Of a stretch of DNA of 46,541 bases, positions 31,685-41,777 are shown piece by piece. The position numbers and the translations under genes are program-made. The stretch covers positions 1 through 46,541 of the forward strand of contig CAUJFI010000091.1 of the NCBI GenBank assembly GCA_963170125.1, in the 5' to 3' direction. Source of the DNA: Deinococcota bacterium (GTDB taxonomy: Bacteria > Deinococcota > Deinococci > Deinococcales > Trueperaceae). The notes beneath the pieces are model-generated. The model was not told where the DNA came from. It did no database searches and saw nothing but the letters and a program-made list of their open reading frames with translations. The first letter of the stretch is position 1. Every line of letters starts with the position of its first letter.

Positions 31685-32611
31685 CTAGAAGATGGCGCGG
31701 TCGAGCGCCATCACTACGAAGAGCAGCGCCAGGTAGCTCATGGAGTACAGGTAGAGGGGCAACGCCGTGACCCGATCGACGGTGCCACCCGCGCGCACGA
31801 CCATGAAGACGCGCGCCATGCGCAGGGCTAGGACGAGGTTGAGGACGAGCGCGGCGAGGAAGTAGGCGAGGCTGAACTGGTGCAAGAAGAACGGCAGCAC
31901 CGTCAGCACGATGGTCAGGAAGGTGTAGAAGACCATCTGCATGACGGTGGCCCTGTCGCCGATCACGGCCGGGGCCATGGGCACGCCGACGTTGGCGTAG
32001 TCCTTCTTGACCATCAGCGCCAGCGCCCAGAAGTGAACGGGCGTCCAGGCGAACACGACCGCGAAGAGGATCCAGGCGAGGAGGCTCAGGTCGTTCGTGA
32101 CGGCCGCCCAGCCTACGAGGGGCGGGATGGCGCCGGCCGCGCCGCCGATGACGATGTTCTGCCACGTGCTGCGCTTCAGCCACATCGTGTAGATGAGGAC
32201 GTAGAAGGCGATGCCGGCCCAGGAGAGCAGCGCCGCGAGCACGTTGCTCGTCAGGGCGATTATCGCGAAGGACAGGAGGGTCAGCGCGACGGCGAAGATC
32301 AGCGCGTTGCGGGGCGTGACGGAGCCCTTGACCATCGGCCGCTTGGCCGTGCGCTTCATGTTCACGTCGATGTCGGCGTCGTAGACCATGTTGTAGACGC
32401 CGGCGGCTCCAGCGGACATGAAACCGCCGACGAGCATGCCAAGGAGCGCCAGCCAGTTCGGCATGCCGCCCGCCGCGATGAACATGGCGCCGACGGCCGT
32501 GAGCAGCAGGAGCGAGATGACCTTCGGCTTGGTGAGGATCCAGTAGTCGCGGATCGTCGCCTTCGGGTGGTCCTGAGCGTCCATCATGTGATTGCCGGTG
32601 TCCGTCGTCAT
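31685..32611 (-). CDS. ctaB: Protoheme IX farnesyltransferase (heme O synthase)
   Basis: This 308-residue UbiA-family membrane enzyme adds a farnesyl group to heme b to form heme O. The Mg/prenyl-diphosphate motif is NMVYDADIDVNMKRTAKRP and the second Asp-rich region is VKKDYANVGVPMAP. DYWILTKPKVISLLLLTAVG is the typical N-terminal helix and WTPVHFWALAL is conserved. The ATG at 32611 overlaps the ctaA stop (ATGA). A later in-frame ATG (HMMDAQD) would remove 8 residues. Confidence 0.97.
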   Translation of the reverse strand: MTTDTGNHMMDAQDHPKATIRDYWILTKPKVISLLLLTAVGAMFIAAGGMPNWLALLGMLVGGFMSAGAAGVYNMVYDADIDVNMKRTAKRPMVKGSVTPRNALIFAVALTLLSFAIIALTSNVLAALLSWAGIAFYVLIYTMWLKRSTWQNIVIGGAAGAIPPLVGWAAVTNDLSLLAWILFAVVFAWTPVHFWALALMVKKDYANVGVPMAPAVIGDRATVMQMVFYTFLTIVLTVLPFFLHQFSLAYFLAALVLNLVLALRMARVFMVVRAGGTVDRVTALPLYLYSMSYLALLFVVMALDRAIF

Positions 32612-33576
32612 CCTTCAGCGCTCCCCAATGCGGCGCCCCGCGGCACTGCCGTAGGCACCGGTCGCCCGCCGAGGATCTGGATGCTCGCGGCGGCCAGGAG
32701 GGCATAGGCCGCCACGGCCACGCTCAGGTGTAGCAGTTGCACCGCCAGCGGCGCGAGGAAGGCGAGGTTGGCCACGCCGATCACGAGCTGGACCAGGTAG
32801 ACGACCAGCAGCGCCTGCGCCGTGCGCCGCGCCGCGGGCACGGGCTTGAGCCACCAGGCGAGCCCGAGGGACACGAACAGGTAGGTGCCGGCACCGATGG
32901 CGATGAGGGGGTGCAGCACCCGCAGGCGGATGAGCAGGTGGGAGGCGGGGTCGAAGTCGGCGCGCAGGCCGGCCGCCAACGACTCGGACGGGAAGATGGT
33001 GTTCCCCATGGCGGCTATGCCACCGGTGAACATGACCAGGAGCATGGCGCCGAGCCCGACGGTCAGCGCGGCGGCCAGGTTCGCTTGTGCGCCGGGGCGC
33101 AAAGGGTAGGCAGGGGCGTCGCGTCGCGCGTAGACGACCGTACCGGCGAGCGCACCGATGAGGAGCAGCGAGTTGACGAGGTGGGAAGCCACCCACACGC
33201 CGCGCGCCACGCTGGTGTTCTCGCCCGTCAGGCCGAGGAGCACGGTGGCGGCGCCGATGAGGGCCTCGAGCACGAGGAAGCCGAAGGCGAGCGTCGCGTA
33301 GGCCGCCAGACCGGGCCGCTCCTGGCGGGTACGGAGCGCCACGACGAGCAGCCACACGCCGAGCACGAGGACGGCCGCCGAGAGCAGGCGGTGGCTGAAC
33401 TCGATGACGGTGGCGAGCGACGGGTCCACGGGCACGACGGTGCCGTTGCACGTGGGCCAGTGGCTCCCGCAACCGGCGCCCGAGCCGGTGCCGCGGACGA
33501 CGGCCCCCTGCAGGATGACGATGGCGTTGCCTACGAGCGCCGACCAGGTCAGCAGCGCTGTTGATGGGCCTCTCAC
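32608..33576 (-). CDS. ctaA: Heme A synthase
   Basis: This 322-residue, eight-helix membrane enzyme oxidises heme O to heme A. Conserved histidines are seen in VIEFSHRLLSAAV, WVASHLVNSLLL, RVLHPLIAIGAG and QLLHLSVAVAAYA, and the extracellular Cys pair is in GAGCGSHWPTCNG, as in the Bacillus-type (Cys-containing) enzyme. The GTG start at 33576 gives the expected short N-terminus before helix 1. It is the first gene of the heme A operon, with the long intergenic region upstream as promoter. Confidence 0.96.
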   Translation of the reverse strand: MRGPSTALLTWSALVGNAIVILQGAVVRGTGSGAGCGSHWPTCNGTVVPVDPSLATVIEFSHRLLSAAVLVLGVWLLVVALRTRQERPGLAAYATLAFGFLVLEALIGAATVLLGLTGENTSVARGVWVASHLVNSLLLIGALAGTVVYARRDAPAYPLRPGAQANLAAALTVGLGAMLLVMFTGGIAAMGNTIFPSESLAAGLRADFDPASHLLIRLRVLHPLIAIGAGTYLFVSLGLAWWLKPVPAARRTAQALLVVYLVQLVIGVANLAFLAPLAVQLLHLSVAVAAYALLAAASIQILGGRPVPTAVPRGAALGSAEG

Positions 33577-33942
33577 GCGGGGCTTCTACCTGCTTCCTTC
33601 CCGCTCGCGCCGGACGGGCGCGAGGCGAGGTCGACGACAGCTCAAGGCCGGACGCTTCACGAGCAGTCCGTGACGACAACCCGTTCATGCTACCAAAGGG
33701 CGCCGAACTGCGTACCCACCCCTAGGAACACACCCTGGACGCCGGACGCCCGAGACGCGCTCTCCCGCGGCCCCTCGAAGCCGGACTTGCCGCGCCACAC
33801 GGCACACGGCGCTCTCACACTGCCTGGCGATGATGGCCGAGATGAGGGACGGCGGGGGCGAAGAGTCGCTCCGCTGGTTTCTACCGTCTCTCGGGGCGAT
33901 GTTAGACTCGCCGCACCGAGTTGAGGCCTTTCGGAGGACACG
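33577..33942. other. Divergent intergenic region between ctaA and TPR gene
   Basis: This 366-bp gap holds no convincing gene. For the TPR gene, TAGACT (33903-33908) and GGAGG (33933-33937) precede the TTG start. For ctaA, a -10-like TAGCAT on the minus strand (33692-33687) lies about 110 nt from the start, without a good -35. The rest is GC-rich with no clear repeat; short open frames here have shadow-like composition. Confidence 0.5.
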
Positions 33943-35079
33943 TTGATCAGGACCTGGTTCACGAGCACCATCTCGCTCAAACACGCGTTGGCCGCGCTGC
34001 TCGTCGCGGCCGTCGGCTTCGCGTCGGCGCAGGGGACCGATCAGGAGACCCTGGACGCCTCGACCTTGATAGAGAACGGCGCCTTCTACCTGGACCGGGG
34101 CGACTGCGCCCTTGCCCAGTTCTTCTACCAGGAAGCCTTGCGCAGCGAGCCGGACAACGCCGTCGCCCTCGTGGGCAAGGGGCGGTCCCTCGCCTGCCAG
34201 GGTGCCTACCCGGCCGCCATCGAGACCTTCCAGACGGCCCAGGCCGCCGATCCGAACCTCGTGGACGCCAACATCTACCTGGCCATCACCTACCAGAACC
34301 AGTACCAGGCCGACCCGAGCACGTACTCCGGCCGGCTGGCCGACGCGCTCGACACCATCCAGCGCGCCGAGCGGGCCAAGCCGGACGATTGGCGCGTCCA
34401 GAACACCAAGGGCGTCATCCAGTACCTCCTCAGCGACCTCGCAGGGGCCCGCGCCACGCTGGAACGCGCCACGACCCTCGTCAGCGCCGACACGAGCACG
34501 ACGGCCCGCTCCGCCAACGAGAAGAGCACCGTCCAGGTGAACCTCGGCCGCGTCTACCGGGACCTCGGCGAGTTGGAGCTCGCGCAACAGGCGTTCCGCC
34601 GCGCCGTCGTCCTCGACCCGTCGAGTGACGCGGCGCACAACAACCTCGGCAACATCGCCTACCGCCTCGGCGACTGCAGCACCGCCGAGTACGAGCTGTC
34701 GCAGGCCGCCAGCCTCAACCCCAACTCCATATCGGCCGTCTCACAGCTCGGCATCGCCCTCTTCGAGTGCGACGACGTGGCGGGCAGCGTGCCCTGGCTC
34801 GAGAAGGCCGTCACCCTCGACGGCGCCGTCTTCCTGCCGCCCGTCTACACCTACCTGGCGCGCGCCTACCTGACGGTCGGGCGCGTCGACGAGGCCGTCA
34901 AGTACGCCCAGCAGGGCGCGGTCCTCCCGCCCCCGAGCGCCGACGCCTTCTTCTGGCTCGGCAAGACGTACCAGCGGCGGAACAACGCCACGGACGCCGA
35001 GAGCGCCAAGCGCGCCTTCGAGCGCGCCCTCGAGCTCGACCCCGACTACGCCGACGCGCGCGAGGCCCTCGGGCGCTGA
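33943..35079 (+). CDS. Secreted tetratricopeptide-repeat protein
   Basis: This 378-residue protein has a signal peptide (TISLKHALAALLVAAVGFAS then AQ) and about eight TPR units, for example LDRGDCALAQFFYQEALRSE, LGRVYRDLGELELAQQAFRR, NNLGNIAYRLGDCSTAEYEL and AKRAFERALELDPDYADARE. It therefore acts outside the cytoplasm as a protein-protein scaffold; no catalytic domain is visible. The TTG at 33943 is chosen because GGAGG sits 5 nt before it and the signal peptide begins right there. The gene ends just before a hairpin that overlaps the rpsB promoter. Partner unknown. Confidence 0.88.
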   Translation: MIRTWFTSTISLKHALAALLVAAVGFASAQGTDQETLDASTLIENGAFYLDRGDCALAQFFYQEALRSEPDNAVALVGKGRSLACQGAYPAAIETFQTAQAADPNLVDANIYLAITYQNQYQADPSTYSGRLADALDTIQRAERAKPDDWRVQNTKGVIQYLLSDLAGARATLERATTLVSADTSTTARSANEKSTVQVNLGRVYRDLGELELAQQAFRRAVVLDPSSDAAHNNLGNIAYRLGDCSTAEYELSQAASLNPNSISAVSQLGIALFECDDVAGSVPWLEKAVTLDGAVFLPPVYTYLARAYLTVGRVDEAVKYAQQGAVLPPPSADAFFWLGKTYQRRNNATDAESAKRAFERALELDPDYADAREALGR

Positions 35080-35110
35080 CGCAAGACCGGTAGGGCAGTA
35101 CGGGACGGGT

Positions 35111-35138
35111 GACGCCGGCGCTAGACTGCGCCGGCGTC
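35111..35138 (+). terminator. Hairpin terminator after the TPR gene
   Basis: A perfect 11-bp stem with arms GACGCCGGCGC and GCGCCGGCGTC encloses the 6-nt loop TAGACT. There is no T-run. It lies 31 nt after the TPR gene stop and overlaps the rpsB promoter. Confidence 0.6.
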
Positions 35139-35150
35139 ACCCTATATAAT
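35122..35150 (+). promoter_or_regulatory. Predicted rpsB promoter
   Basis: A consensus -10 TATAAT (35145-35150) lies 17 bp after TAGACT (35122-35127), which matches the -35 consensus at four of six positions and is the loop of the preceding hairpin. Start of transcription near 35157 would give a leader of about 125 nt. Confidence 0.7.
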
Positions 35151-35171
35151 CCATAGGTTTGGTCCGCGGCA

Positions 35172-35267
35172 GCGGGATGTCCGCGTGGCCAACTGTCTTG
35201 GGCGCGACCGGACGAGCCCTCGCGGGCACCACCGCCCGGCGCACCGACATCCACCTCAACATCCCGC
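35172..35267 (+). promoter_or_regulatory. Structured rpsB leader
   Basis: GCGGGATGT (35172-35180) is exactly complementary to ACATCCCGC (35259-35267), which ends 3 nt before the GGAGG ribosome binding site (35271-35275). This long-range helix could control access to the start, as expected for S2 feedback on rpsB-tsf. It was not matched to a described S2 leader. Confidence 0.45.
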
Positions 35268-35281
35268 CATGGAGGAACAAC

Positions 35282-36112
35282 GTGTCGTACCTCGGAATGA
35301 AGCAACTCCTTGAAGCCGGCGTGCACTTCGGTCACGAGACCAAGCGCTGCAACCCGAAGATGAAGCGTTACATCTTCGCGGAACGCAACGGCATCTTCAT
35401 CATCGACCTGCAGAAGACGCTCGTCGAGAGCGAGAAGTCCTTCGACTTCCTGCGCGACCTCGCCGGGCGCAACGGCACCATCCTGTTCGTCGGCGCCAAG
35501 AAGCAGGCCCAGGAGATCCTGGCCGCGGAGGCCAGGCGCTGCGGCATGCCGTACATCAACGAGCGCTGGCTCGGCGGCCTCCTCACCAACTTCAAGACGA
35601 TCCGCACCCGCGTCGAGCGCCTCCGCGAGCTCGAGGGCATGTTCGAGGACGAGTCGGTCCTGCGCTTCACGAAGAAGGAGCAGATCGACCTCGGCAAGGA
35701 ACTCCACCGCCTGCAGCGTTACCTGGGCGGCATCCGCGACCTGAACCGCCTGCCCGACGCGCTGTTCATCATCGACCCGGCCAAGGAGGCCATCGCGGTC
35801 AAGGAGGCCAACAAGCTCGGCATCCCGGTCGTGGCGCTCGCCGACACGGACTCCGACCCGGACGTCCTCGACTTCATCATCCCTGGCAACGACGACGCCA
35901 TCCGCTCCATCCAGCTCGTCACGGCCCGCCTCGCGGACGTGATCATCGAGATGCGCGGCGGCGAGGACGCCGGGGCGACGGCGGCCACGCAGGACCACGA
36001 GACGCTCCGCATGCCCGTGTCGGCCTCTGAGCGCGCCATCCAGGAAGCCGCGGCCGCGGCGGAGGGCCGTGCGGAAGACGCGCCGCGGGACGACGACTCG
36101 GACGCCGAGTAG
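35282..36112 (+). CDS. rpsB: 30S ribosomal protein S2
   Basis: This is small-subunit protein S2, needed for S1 docking and start-site binding. [59 protein letters not shown] and [20 protein letters not shown] are diagnostic. The GTG at 35282 is preceded by GGAGG at 6-nt spacing; the frame is open further upstream but that part is the leader. The 276-residue product has an acidic, Ala-rich C-terminal extension of about 40 residues. tsf follows after 187 nt, the classic order. Confidence 0.98.
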   Translation: MSYLGMKQLLEAGVHFGHETKRCNPKMKRYIFAERNGIFIIDLQKTLVESEKSFDFLRDLAGRNGTILFVGAKKQAQEILAAEARRCGMPYINERWLGGLLTNFKTIRTRVERLRELEGMFEDESVLRFTKKEQIDLGKELHRLQRYLGGIRDLNRLPDALFIIDPAKEAIAVKEANKLGIPVVALADTDSDPDVLDFIIPGNDDAIRSIQLVTARLADVIIEMRGGEDAGATAATQDHETLRMPVSASERAIQEAAAAAEGRAEDAPRDDDSDAE

Positions 36113-36299
36113 GCGCACCATCCGCCGCCAGCCCGGAGCGTCGAAGGGACCGAAGAGGGCCCCCTCGGTCGGCGGCGCAGCGTGACTGAGCGGGCGGACG
36201 GCCTGAAGGGCCGGGCGCCCTAGCGAGACCCAGCCGGGCGGCGAGCCCACCCGGACGTGGGCGCCACCCGGGCGGGTGGCAACGAAGGGAAGATGCGAC

Positions 36300-37635
<1,336 letters not shown>

Positions 37636-37670
37636 GCGGCGCGCGAAAGCCGACCTCGGCTGGACCGGGG

Positions 37671-37676
37671 TAGACT
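37671..37676 (+). promoter_or_regulatory. -10-like TAGACT upstream of frr
   Basis: TAGACT, in the context GTAGACTACTC shared with the ccmC upstream region, lies 39 nt before the frr start. It suggests an internal promoter in the rpsB-cdsA cluster. Confidence 0.35.
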
Positions 37677-37715
37677 ACTCTTCCAAGGCGCCTGCAGGCC
37701 CCGGAGGTAGCGGAA

Positions 37716-38270
37716 ATGTTTGACGGCCTCAACGACGCGCGTGAGCGCATGCAGAAGAGTCTCGACGCGTACGAGACCAACCTCGCCACGGTGCGCACCG
37801 GGCGGGCGAACCCGGCCGTGCTCGGACGGGTGGTGGTGGAGTACTACGGCACCACGGTGCCGCTCAACCAGGTGGCGAACGTCTCCACGCCCGACGCCAG
37901 GACGCTGCTTATCACGCCGTTCGACAAGAGCGTCGTGAAGGGTATCGAGAAGGCCATCCTCGAGGCCGACCTCGGCTTCAACCCCAGCAACCAGGGTGAC
38001 AGCATCTTCATCTCAGTCCCGCCCCTCAACGACGAACGGCGCCGCGACCTGGTGAAGACCGTCCACCACCTCGGTGAGGAGGCCAAGGTCGCGGTCCGCA
38101 ACATCCGGCGAGACTGCCTGTCCGACCTGCGCGCTATGCAGAAGGAAGGCGACCTCGGCGAGGACGACCTGCGTCGCCAAGAGGGCGAGGTGCAGAAGCT
38201 CACCGACGAGTTCATCGCCAAGATCGACGCTCGTGCCAAATCCAAGGAGACGGACATCCTAGCGGTGTGA
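37716..38270 (+). CDS. frr: Ribosome recycling factor
   Basis: This 184-residue protein releases the 70S ribosome from mRNA together with EF-G. ARERMQKSLDAYETNLATVR and TGRANPAVL, then VEYYGTTVPLNQVANVSTPD and RTLLITPFDKSVVKGIEKAI, are diagnostic. NRRDCLSDL-like RNIRRDCLSDLRAMQKEGDL lies in the second long helix. GGAGG precedes the ATG by 11 nt. Its stop overlaps the GTG of cdsA. Confidence 0.98.
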   Translation: MFDGLNDARERMQKSLDAYETNLATVRTGRANPAVLGRVVVEYYGTTVPLNQVANVSTPDARTLLITPFDKSVVKGIEKAILEADLGFNPSNQGDSIFISVPPLNDERRRDLVKTVHHLGEEAKVAVRNIRRDCLSDLRAMQKEGDLGEDDLRRQEGEVQKLTDEFIAKIDARAKSKETDILAV

Positions 38271-39157
38271 GCGCGTCCGCTTCGGACACCACGAGGCGAG
38301 CCCGGGGGCGCGGCCACCTGCCGCGCATCCTCTCGGCCCTCTTGGCGTTCGGGGTGACGCTGGTCGTCTTGTGGGTAGGCCTGCCGCTGCTGGCGCCGGC
38401 CTACCTCTTCTTATGCTTCGTCGCCATCCAGGAGTACACGGCCCTCGTCGGCCTGCGCGGGATCCCCATCAGGAAGCGCAGCCTGTGGGTCGCCACGGTT
38501 CTCACCCTGCCTGCCTCGCTACCGATCACCTACCCCGGCATGCAGCAGCTGGTGGCTGGCGTGAGCTGGCGGGAGGCCCTCATCGGCCTCGTGGCCCTCT
38601 ACCTCGTGGCGCTCGAGCTGGCGAACCCCAACGAGAACTCCCTGCAGGCCGTCGTCTTCTCGCTGTTCGGCTACCTGTACATCCCCTGGTTCTTCGGTTT
38701 CGTGATAACCCTACGCTACACGCCCGACCCGGTGCTCGGCCTCTGGTACATCATGCTGCCCGCTCTGGCCGTCGTCGCCACCGACGTGGGGGCGTTCACC
38801 TTCGGCTCGCTCCTCGGCAGGCGCAAGCTCGCGCCGTCCGTCTCCCCCAACAAGACGGTGGAGGGCTCGCTCGGCGGCCTCGTGCTCGCCGTGGCGGTGG
38901 TCGGCGGCGTGCTCTTCCTCCTCGAGGACCACACGGGGCTGCACGTCAACGTCTACGACGGCCTGCTCTTCAGCCTGCTCGTGAGCAGCTCGGCGCAGCT
39001 TGGCGACCTCTTCGAGTCACTCCTCAAGCGCTGGGCGGGCGTGAAGGACGCCGGGGTCTTCCTCCCCGGCCACGGCGGCGTGCTGGACCGGATCGACAGC
39101 ATGATCGTCGCGCTGCCCATGACCTACTTCTTCGTCACCTTCGTGATACTGCGCTGA
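38267..39157 (+). CDS. cdsA: Phosphatidate cytidylyltransferase
   Basis: This 296-residue, eight-helix membrane enzyme makes CDP-diacylglycerol from phosphatidate and CTP. The family signature is present as SLLKRWAGVKDAGVFLPGHG followed by GVLDRIDS, and SVSPNKTVEGSLGGL is the upstream conserved loop. The GTG at 38267 overlaps the frr stop (GTGA). In many bacteria uppS and dxr flank cdsA in this cluster; neither is present here. Confidence 0.96.
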   Translation: MSASASDTTRRARGRGHLPRILSALLAFGVTLVVLWVGLPLLAPAYLFLCFVAIQEYTALVGLRGIPIRKRSLWVATVLTLPASLPITYPGMQQLVAGVSWREALIGLVALYLVALELANPNENSLQAVVFSLFGYLYIPWFFGFVITLRYTPDPVLGLWYIMLPALAVVATDVGAFTFGSLLGRRKLAPSVSPNKTVEGSLGGLVLAVAVVGGVLFLLEDHTGLHVNVYDGLLFSLLVSSSAQLGDLFESLLKRWAGVKDAGVFLPGHGGVLDRIDSMIVALPMTYFFVTFVILR

Positions 39158-39216
39158 CCGATACCGGGCCGACGGACCGCGACTGGGAGGCGACGCCCCG
39201 GCTCGCGGTAAAGTGA

Positions 39217-39313
39217 GCGCCTTGCGTGAGGCGCGGCCCACGCTACGCGGGGGTTCGTCCTACGCCTTGCGGGACCGCGTTGCGCTTCACGCGCCGCCGG
39301 CGCCCGCAAGGCG
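39217..39313 (+). promoter_or_regulatory. glnS leader with competing stem-loops
   Basis: A -10-like TAAAGT (39209-39214) precedes the region. CGCCTTGCG occurs twice (39218-39226, 39263-39271) and its complement CGCAAGGCG once (39305-39313). The second copy forms an 11-bp helix CGCCTTGCGGG/CCCGCAAGGCG (39263-39273 with 39303-39313). The first copy lies in its own hairpin GCGCCT/AGGCGC (39217-39234) but could compete for the same 3' strand. It looks like a two-state leader; no known riboswitch or T-box was recognised. Confidence 0.4.
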
Positions 39314-39348
39314 CGACGAGTGGCCCGGAACGAGGAGTTCGAGTAGAC

Positions 39349-41772
39349 GTGGAAGCGAACGAGTCAAGCGCGCCCGCCGTGGCAGGGGGGCGCTCCGTAG
39401 CCCCGAACTTCGTAACGGACATCATCGACCGTGACATCGCGAGCGGCGCCGTCCAACGCGTGGTCACCCGGTTCCCGCCCGAGCCGAACGGCTACCTTCA
39501 CATCGGGCACGCCAAGGCCATCTGCCTCGACTTCGGGGTGGCGAGCGACTACGGCGGCATCACGTACCTGCGCTTCGACGACACGAACCCCGTCACCGAG
39601 GACCCCGAGTACGTCGAGGCCATCCAGCGCGACGTGCGGTGGCTCGGCTTCGAGTGGCACGAGGTGCGCCACGCCAGCGACTACTTCGCCGAGCTGCACG
39701 ACTTCGCGCTCAGGCTCATCGAGTCGGGCGCTGCCTACGTCGACAGCCTGACCGAGGAGCAGATCCGCGAGTACCGGGGGAGCGTGACCGAGCCGGGCCG
39801 GCCCAGCCCGTTCAGGGACCGCGGCGTCGCGGAGAACCTGGAGCTCTTCGCGCGCATGCGCGCCGGCGAGTTCCGGCCGGGCGAGCACGTGCTGCGCGCC
39901 AAGATCGACATGGCCGCCACCAACATGAAGATGCGCGACCCCATCCTCTACCGCATCGTCGATGCCACCCACTACCGCACGGGCAACGCGTGGGCCGTCT
40001 ACCCCATGTACGACTTCGCCCACCCGCTCTCCGACGCCATCGAGGGCGTTACCCACAGCCTCTGCACGCTGGAGTTCGAGAACAACCGCGACATCTACGA
40101 CTGGTTGGTCGAGCGCCTCGTCGGCGGTCAGCAGCCTCACCAGTACGAGTTCGCGCGCCTGGTCCTCGACTACACGGTGGTGAGCAAGCGCAAGCTCATC
40201 CGGCTCGTGCGCGATGGGGTCGTGAACGGCTGGGACGACCCGCGCATGCCCACGATCTCTGCCCTGCGCCGCAAGGGCGTCCGGCCGGAGGCCATCCGGG
40301 AGTTCACCAACCGCATCGGCGTCGCGAAGGCCAACAGCCGCACCGACCTGGCCCTCCTGGACTCGAGCGTCCGCGACGACCTCAACGCAGTGGCTCCACG
40401 CGTCATGGCCGTGCTGGAGCCGCTGAAGCTCGTGCTGACGAACCTGCCCGAGGGCACGGGGACGGAGCTGGACGCCCCATACTGGCCGCCCGACGTGCCC
40501 GGCATCGGCAGCCGCAAGCTCCAGCTGACGCGCGAGGTGTACATCGAGCGCTCCGACTTCGCCGAGGAGCCGTCCAAGGGCTTCAAGCGGCTAGCTCCGG
40601 GGCGCGCCGTGCGCCTGCGCCACGGCTACGTCGTCCGCCTCGACGAGGTCGTCAAGGACGCCGCCGGGGAGGTCGTGGAGCTGCGCGCGCACGCGTACAC
40701 GGACAGCCTCGGGACCAACCCGCCGGACGTGAAAGTCTGGGCGGCGCTCCACTGGGTGTCCGCCTCCGATGGCGTGCCGATGACGGCGCGCCTGTTCGAG
40801 CGGCTCTTCACCGTCCCCGACCCGGACGGCGCCGAAGGCGACTTCCTCGACTACGTCAACCCCGACGCCCTGCGCGAGGTCCGGGGTTACGTGGAGCCAA
40901 GCGTGGTGGCCGACGCGCCGGACACCCGCTACCAGTTCGAGCGCGTCGGATACTTCTGGCGCGACCCCGTCGACGACCGGGGCCGGGACGGCCTGGTCTT
41001 CAACCGCATCGTGGCGCTGAAAGACGCGCGGTCGAAGCACGCCGCGGACGCGGCCAGCGCCACCGAGCGCAATGGCGGTAGGGCGGCCCCCGGCCGGTCC
41101 GCCCGGGCGGAGGCGGCCACGCCGGCCGCAGCGCGGGTGGAGGCGCCAAGCGCCACCCCCCAGGCGACCGCGGCGCGGCCTGCCAAGGCGGCGTTCGACC
41201 CGGCCGTCCTCCCCCCTGCCCAGCGCGGGCGGTACGCGGCGCTCGCTGGTGAGCTGGGCCTGCCGGAGCACGACGCCGCCGTCCTCGCCCAGAACGACGC
41301 GCTGTACGACTTCTTCGCGCGCGCGATGGCGGCGGGCGCGGCGCCGAGGAGCGCCGCCACGTGGGTCGTGCAGGACGTCGCGCGGGTCATCAAGGACGGC
41401 GGCGCGGCCGCGCAGGGCGCGCAGCGGCTCACGCCGGAGGGCTTGGCCGAGCTCACGCGGCTCGTCGACGCCGGCACCGTCACCTTGCGCGTCGCGAAGG
41501 AGCTGTTCGCGGAGCTAGCCGAGACCGGCGGCTCGCCCGCCGCCCTAGTGGCGGCACGCGGCCTGGAACGAGTCACGGACGACGGGGCGGTGTTAACGGT
41601 GATCGAGGGCGCGCTGGCCGAGCACCCGACCGAGCTGGCCGCCTACCGCGGCGGCAAGGTAGGGCTGGCGGGCTTCTTCATCGGCAAGGTGATGCGCGCG
41701 ATGGCCGGGAAGGCCGACCCGGAAGTCGTGAAGCGCCTGGTGACCGAGGCGTTGGCCGGCGGCCGGGAGTAG
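39349..41772 (+). CDS. glnS: Glutaminyl-tRNA synthetase with C-terminal YqeY/GatB-like domain
   Basis: This enzyme charges tRNA-Gln with glutamine. The class I catalytic domain has the HIGH motif in PPEPNGYLHIGHAKAICLDF (about residue 43 onward) and the KMSKS equivalent VVSKRKLIRLV (about 278). The beta-barrel anticodon domain reaches about residue 560. An Ala/Pro-rich linker (about 565-625) leads to a helical C-terminal domain (about 625-807; LTRLVDAGTVTLRVAKELFA, GGKVGLAGFFIGKVMRAM) like YqeY and the tail of GatB, which helps tRNA binding. The same fusion is known in Deinococcus radiodurans GlnRS. I start at GTG 39349, after GAGGAG; the frame stays open upstream into the leader, where composition is poor. 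The product is 807 residues. Confidence 0.95.
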   Translation: MEANESSAPAVAGGRSVAPNFVTDIIDRDIASGAVQRVVTRFPPEPNGYLHIGHAKAICLDFGVASDYGGITYLRFDDTNPVTEDPEYVEAIQRDVRWLGFEWHEVRHASDYFAELHDFALRLIESGAAYVDSLTEEQIREYRGSVTEPGRPSPFRDRGVAENLELFARMRAGEFRPGEHVLRAKIDMAATNMKMRDPILYRIVDATHYRTGNAWAVYPMYDFAHPLSDAIEGVTHSLCTLEFENNRDIYDWLVERLVGGQQPHQYEFARLVLDYTVVSKRKLIRLVRDGVVNGWDDPRMPTISALRRKGVRPEAIREFTNRIGVAKANSRTDLALLDSSVRDDLNAVAPRVMAVLEPLKLVLTNLPEGTGTELDAPYWPPDVPGIGSRKLQLTREVYIERSDFAEEPSKGFKRLAPGRAVRLRHGYVVRLDEVVKDAAGEVVELRAHAYTDSLGTNPPDVKVWAALHWVSASDGVPMTARLFERLFTVPDPDGAEGDFLDYVNPDALREVRGYVEPSVVADAPDTRYQFERVGYFWRDPVDDRGRDGLVFNRIVALKDARSKHAADAASATERNGGRAAPGRSARAEAATPAAARVEAPSATPQATAARPAKAAFDPAVLPPAQRGRYAALAGELGLPEHDAAVLAQNDALYDFFARAMAAGAAPRSAATWVVQDVARVIKDGGAAAQGAQRLTPEGLAELTRLVDAGTVTLRVAKELFAELAETGGSPAALVAARGLERVTDDGAVLTVIEGALAEHPTELAAYRGGKVGLAGFFIGKVMRAMAGKADPEVVKRLVTEALAGGRE

Positions 41773-41777
41773 GCACC

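Noticed and set aside
35159..35281. N-terminal extension of S2 starting at TTG 35159
   Set aside because: GTG 35282 has GGAGG at 6 nt and gives the standard S2 N-terminus; the extension lies in the predicted leader.
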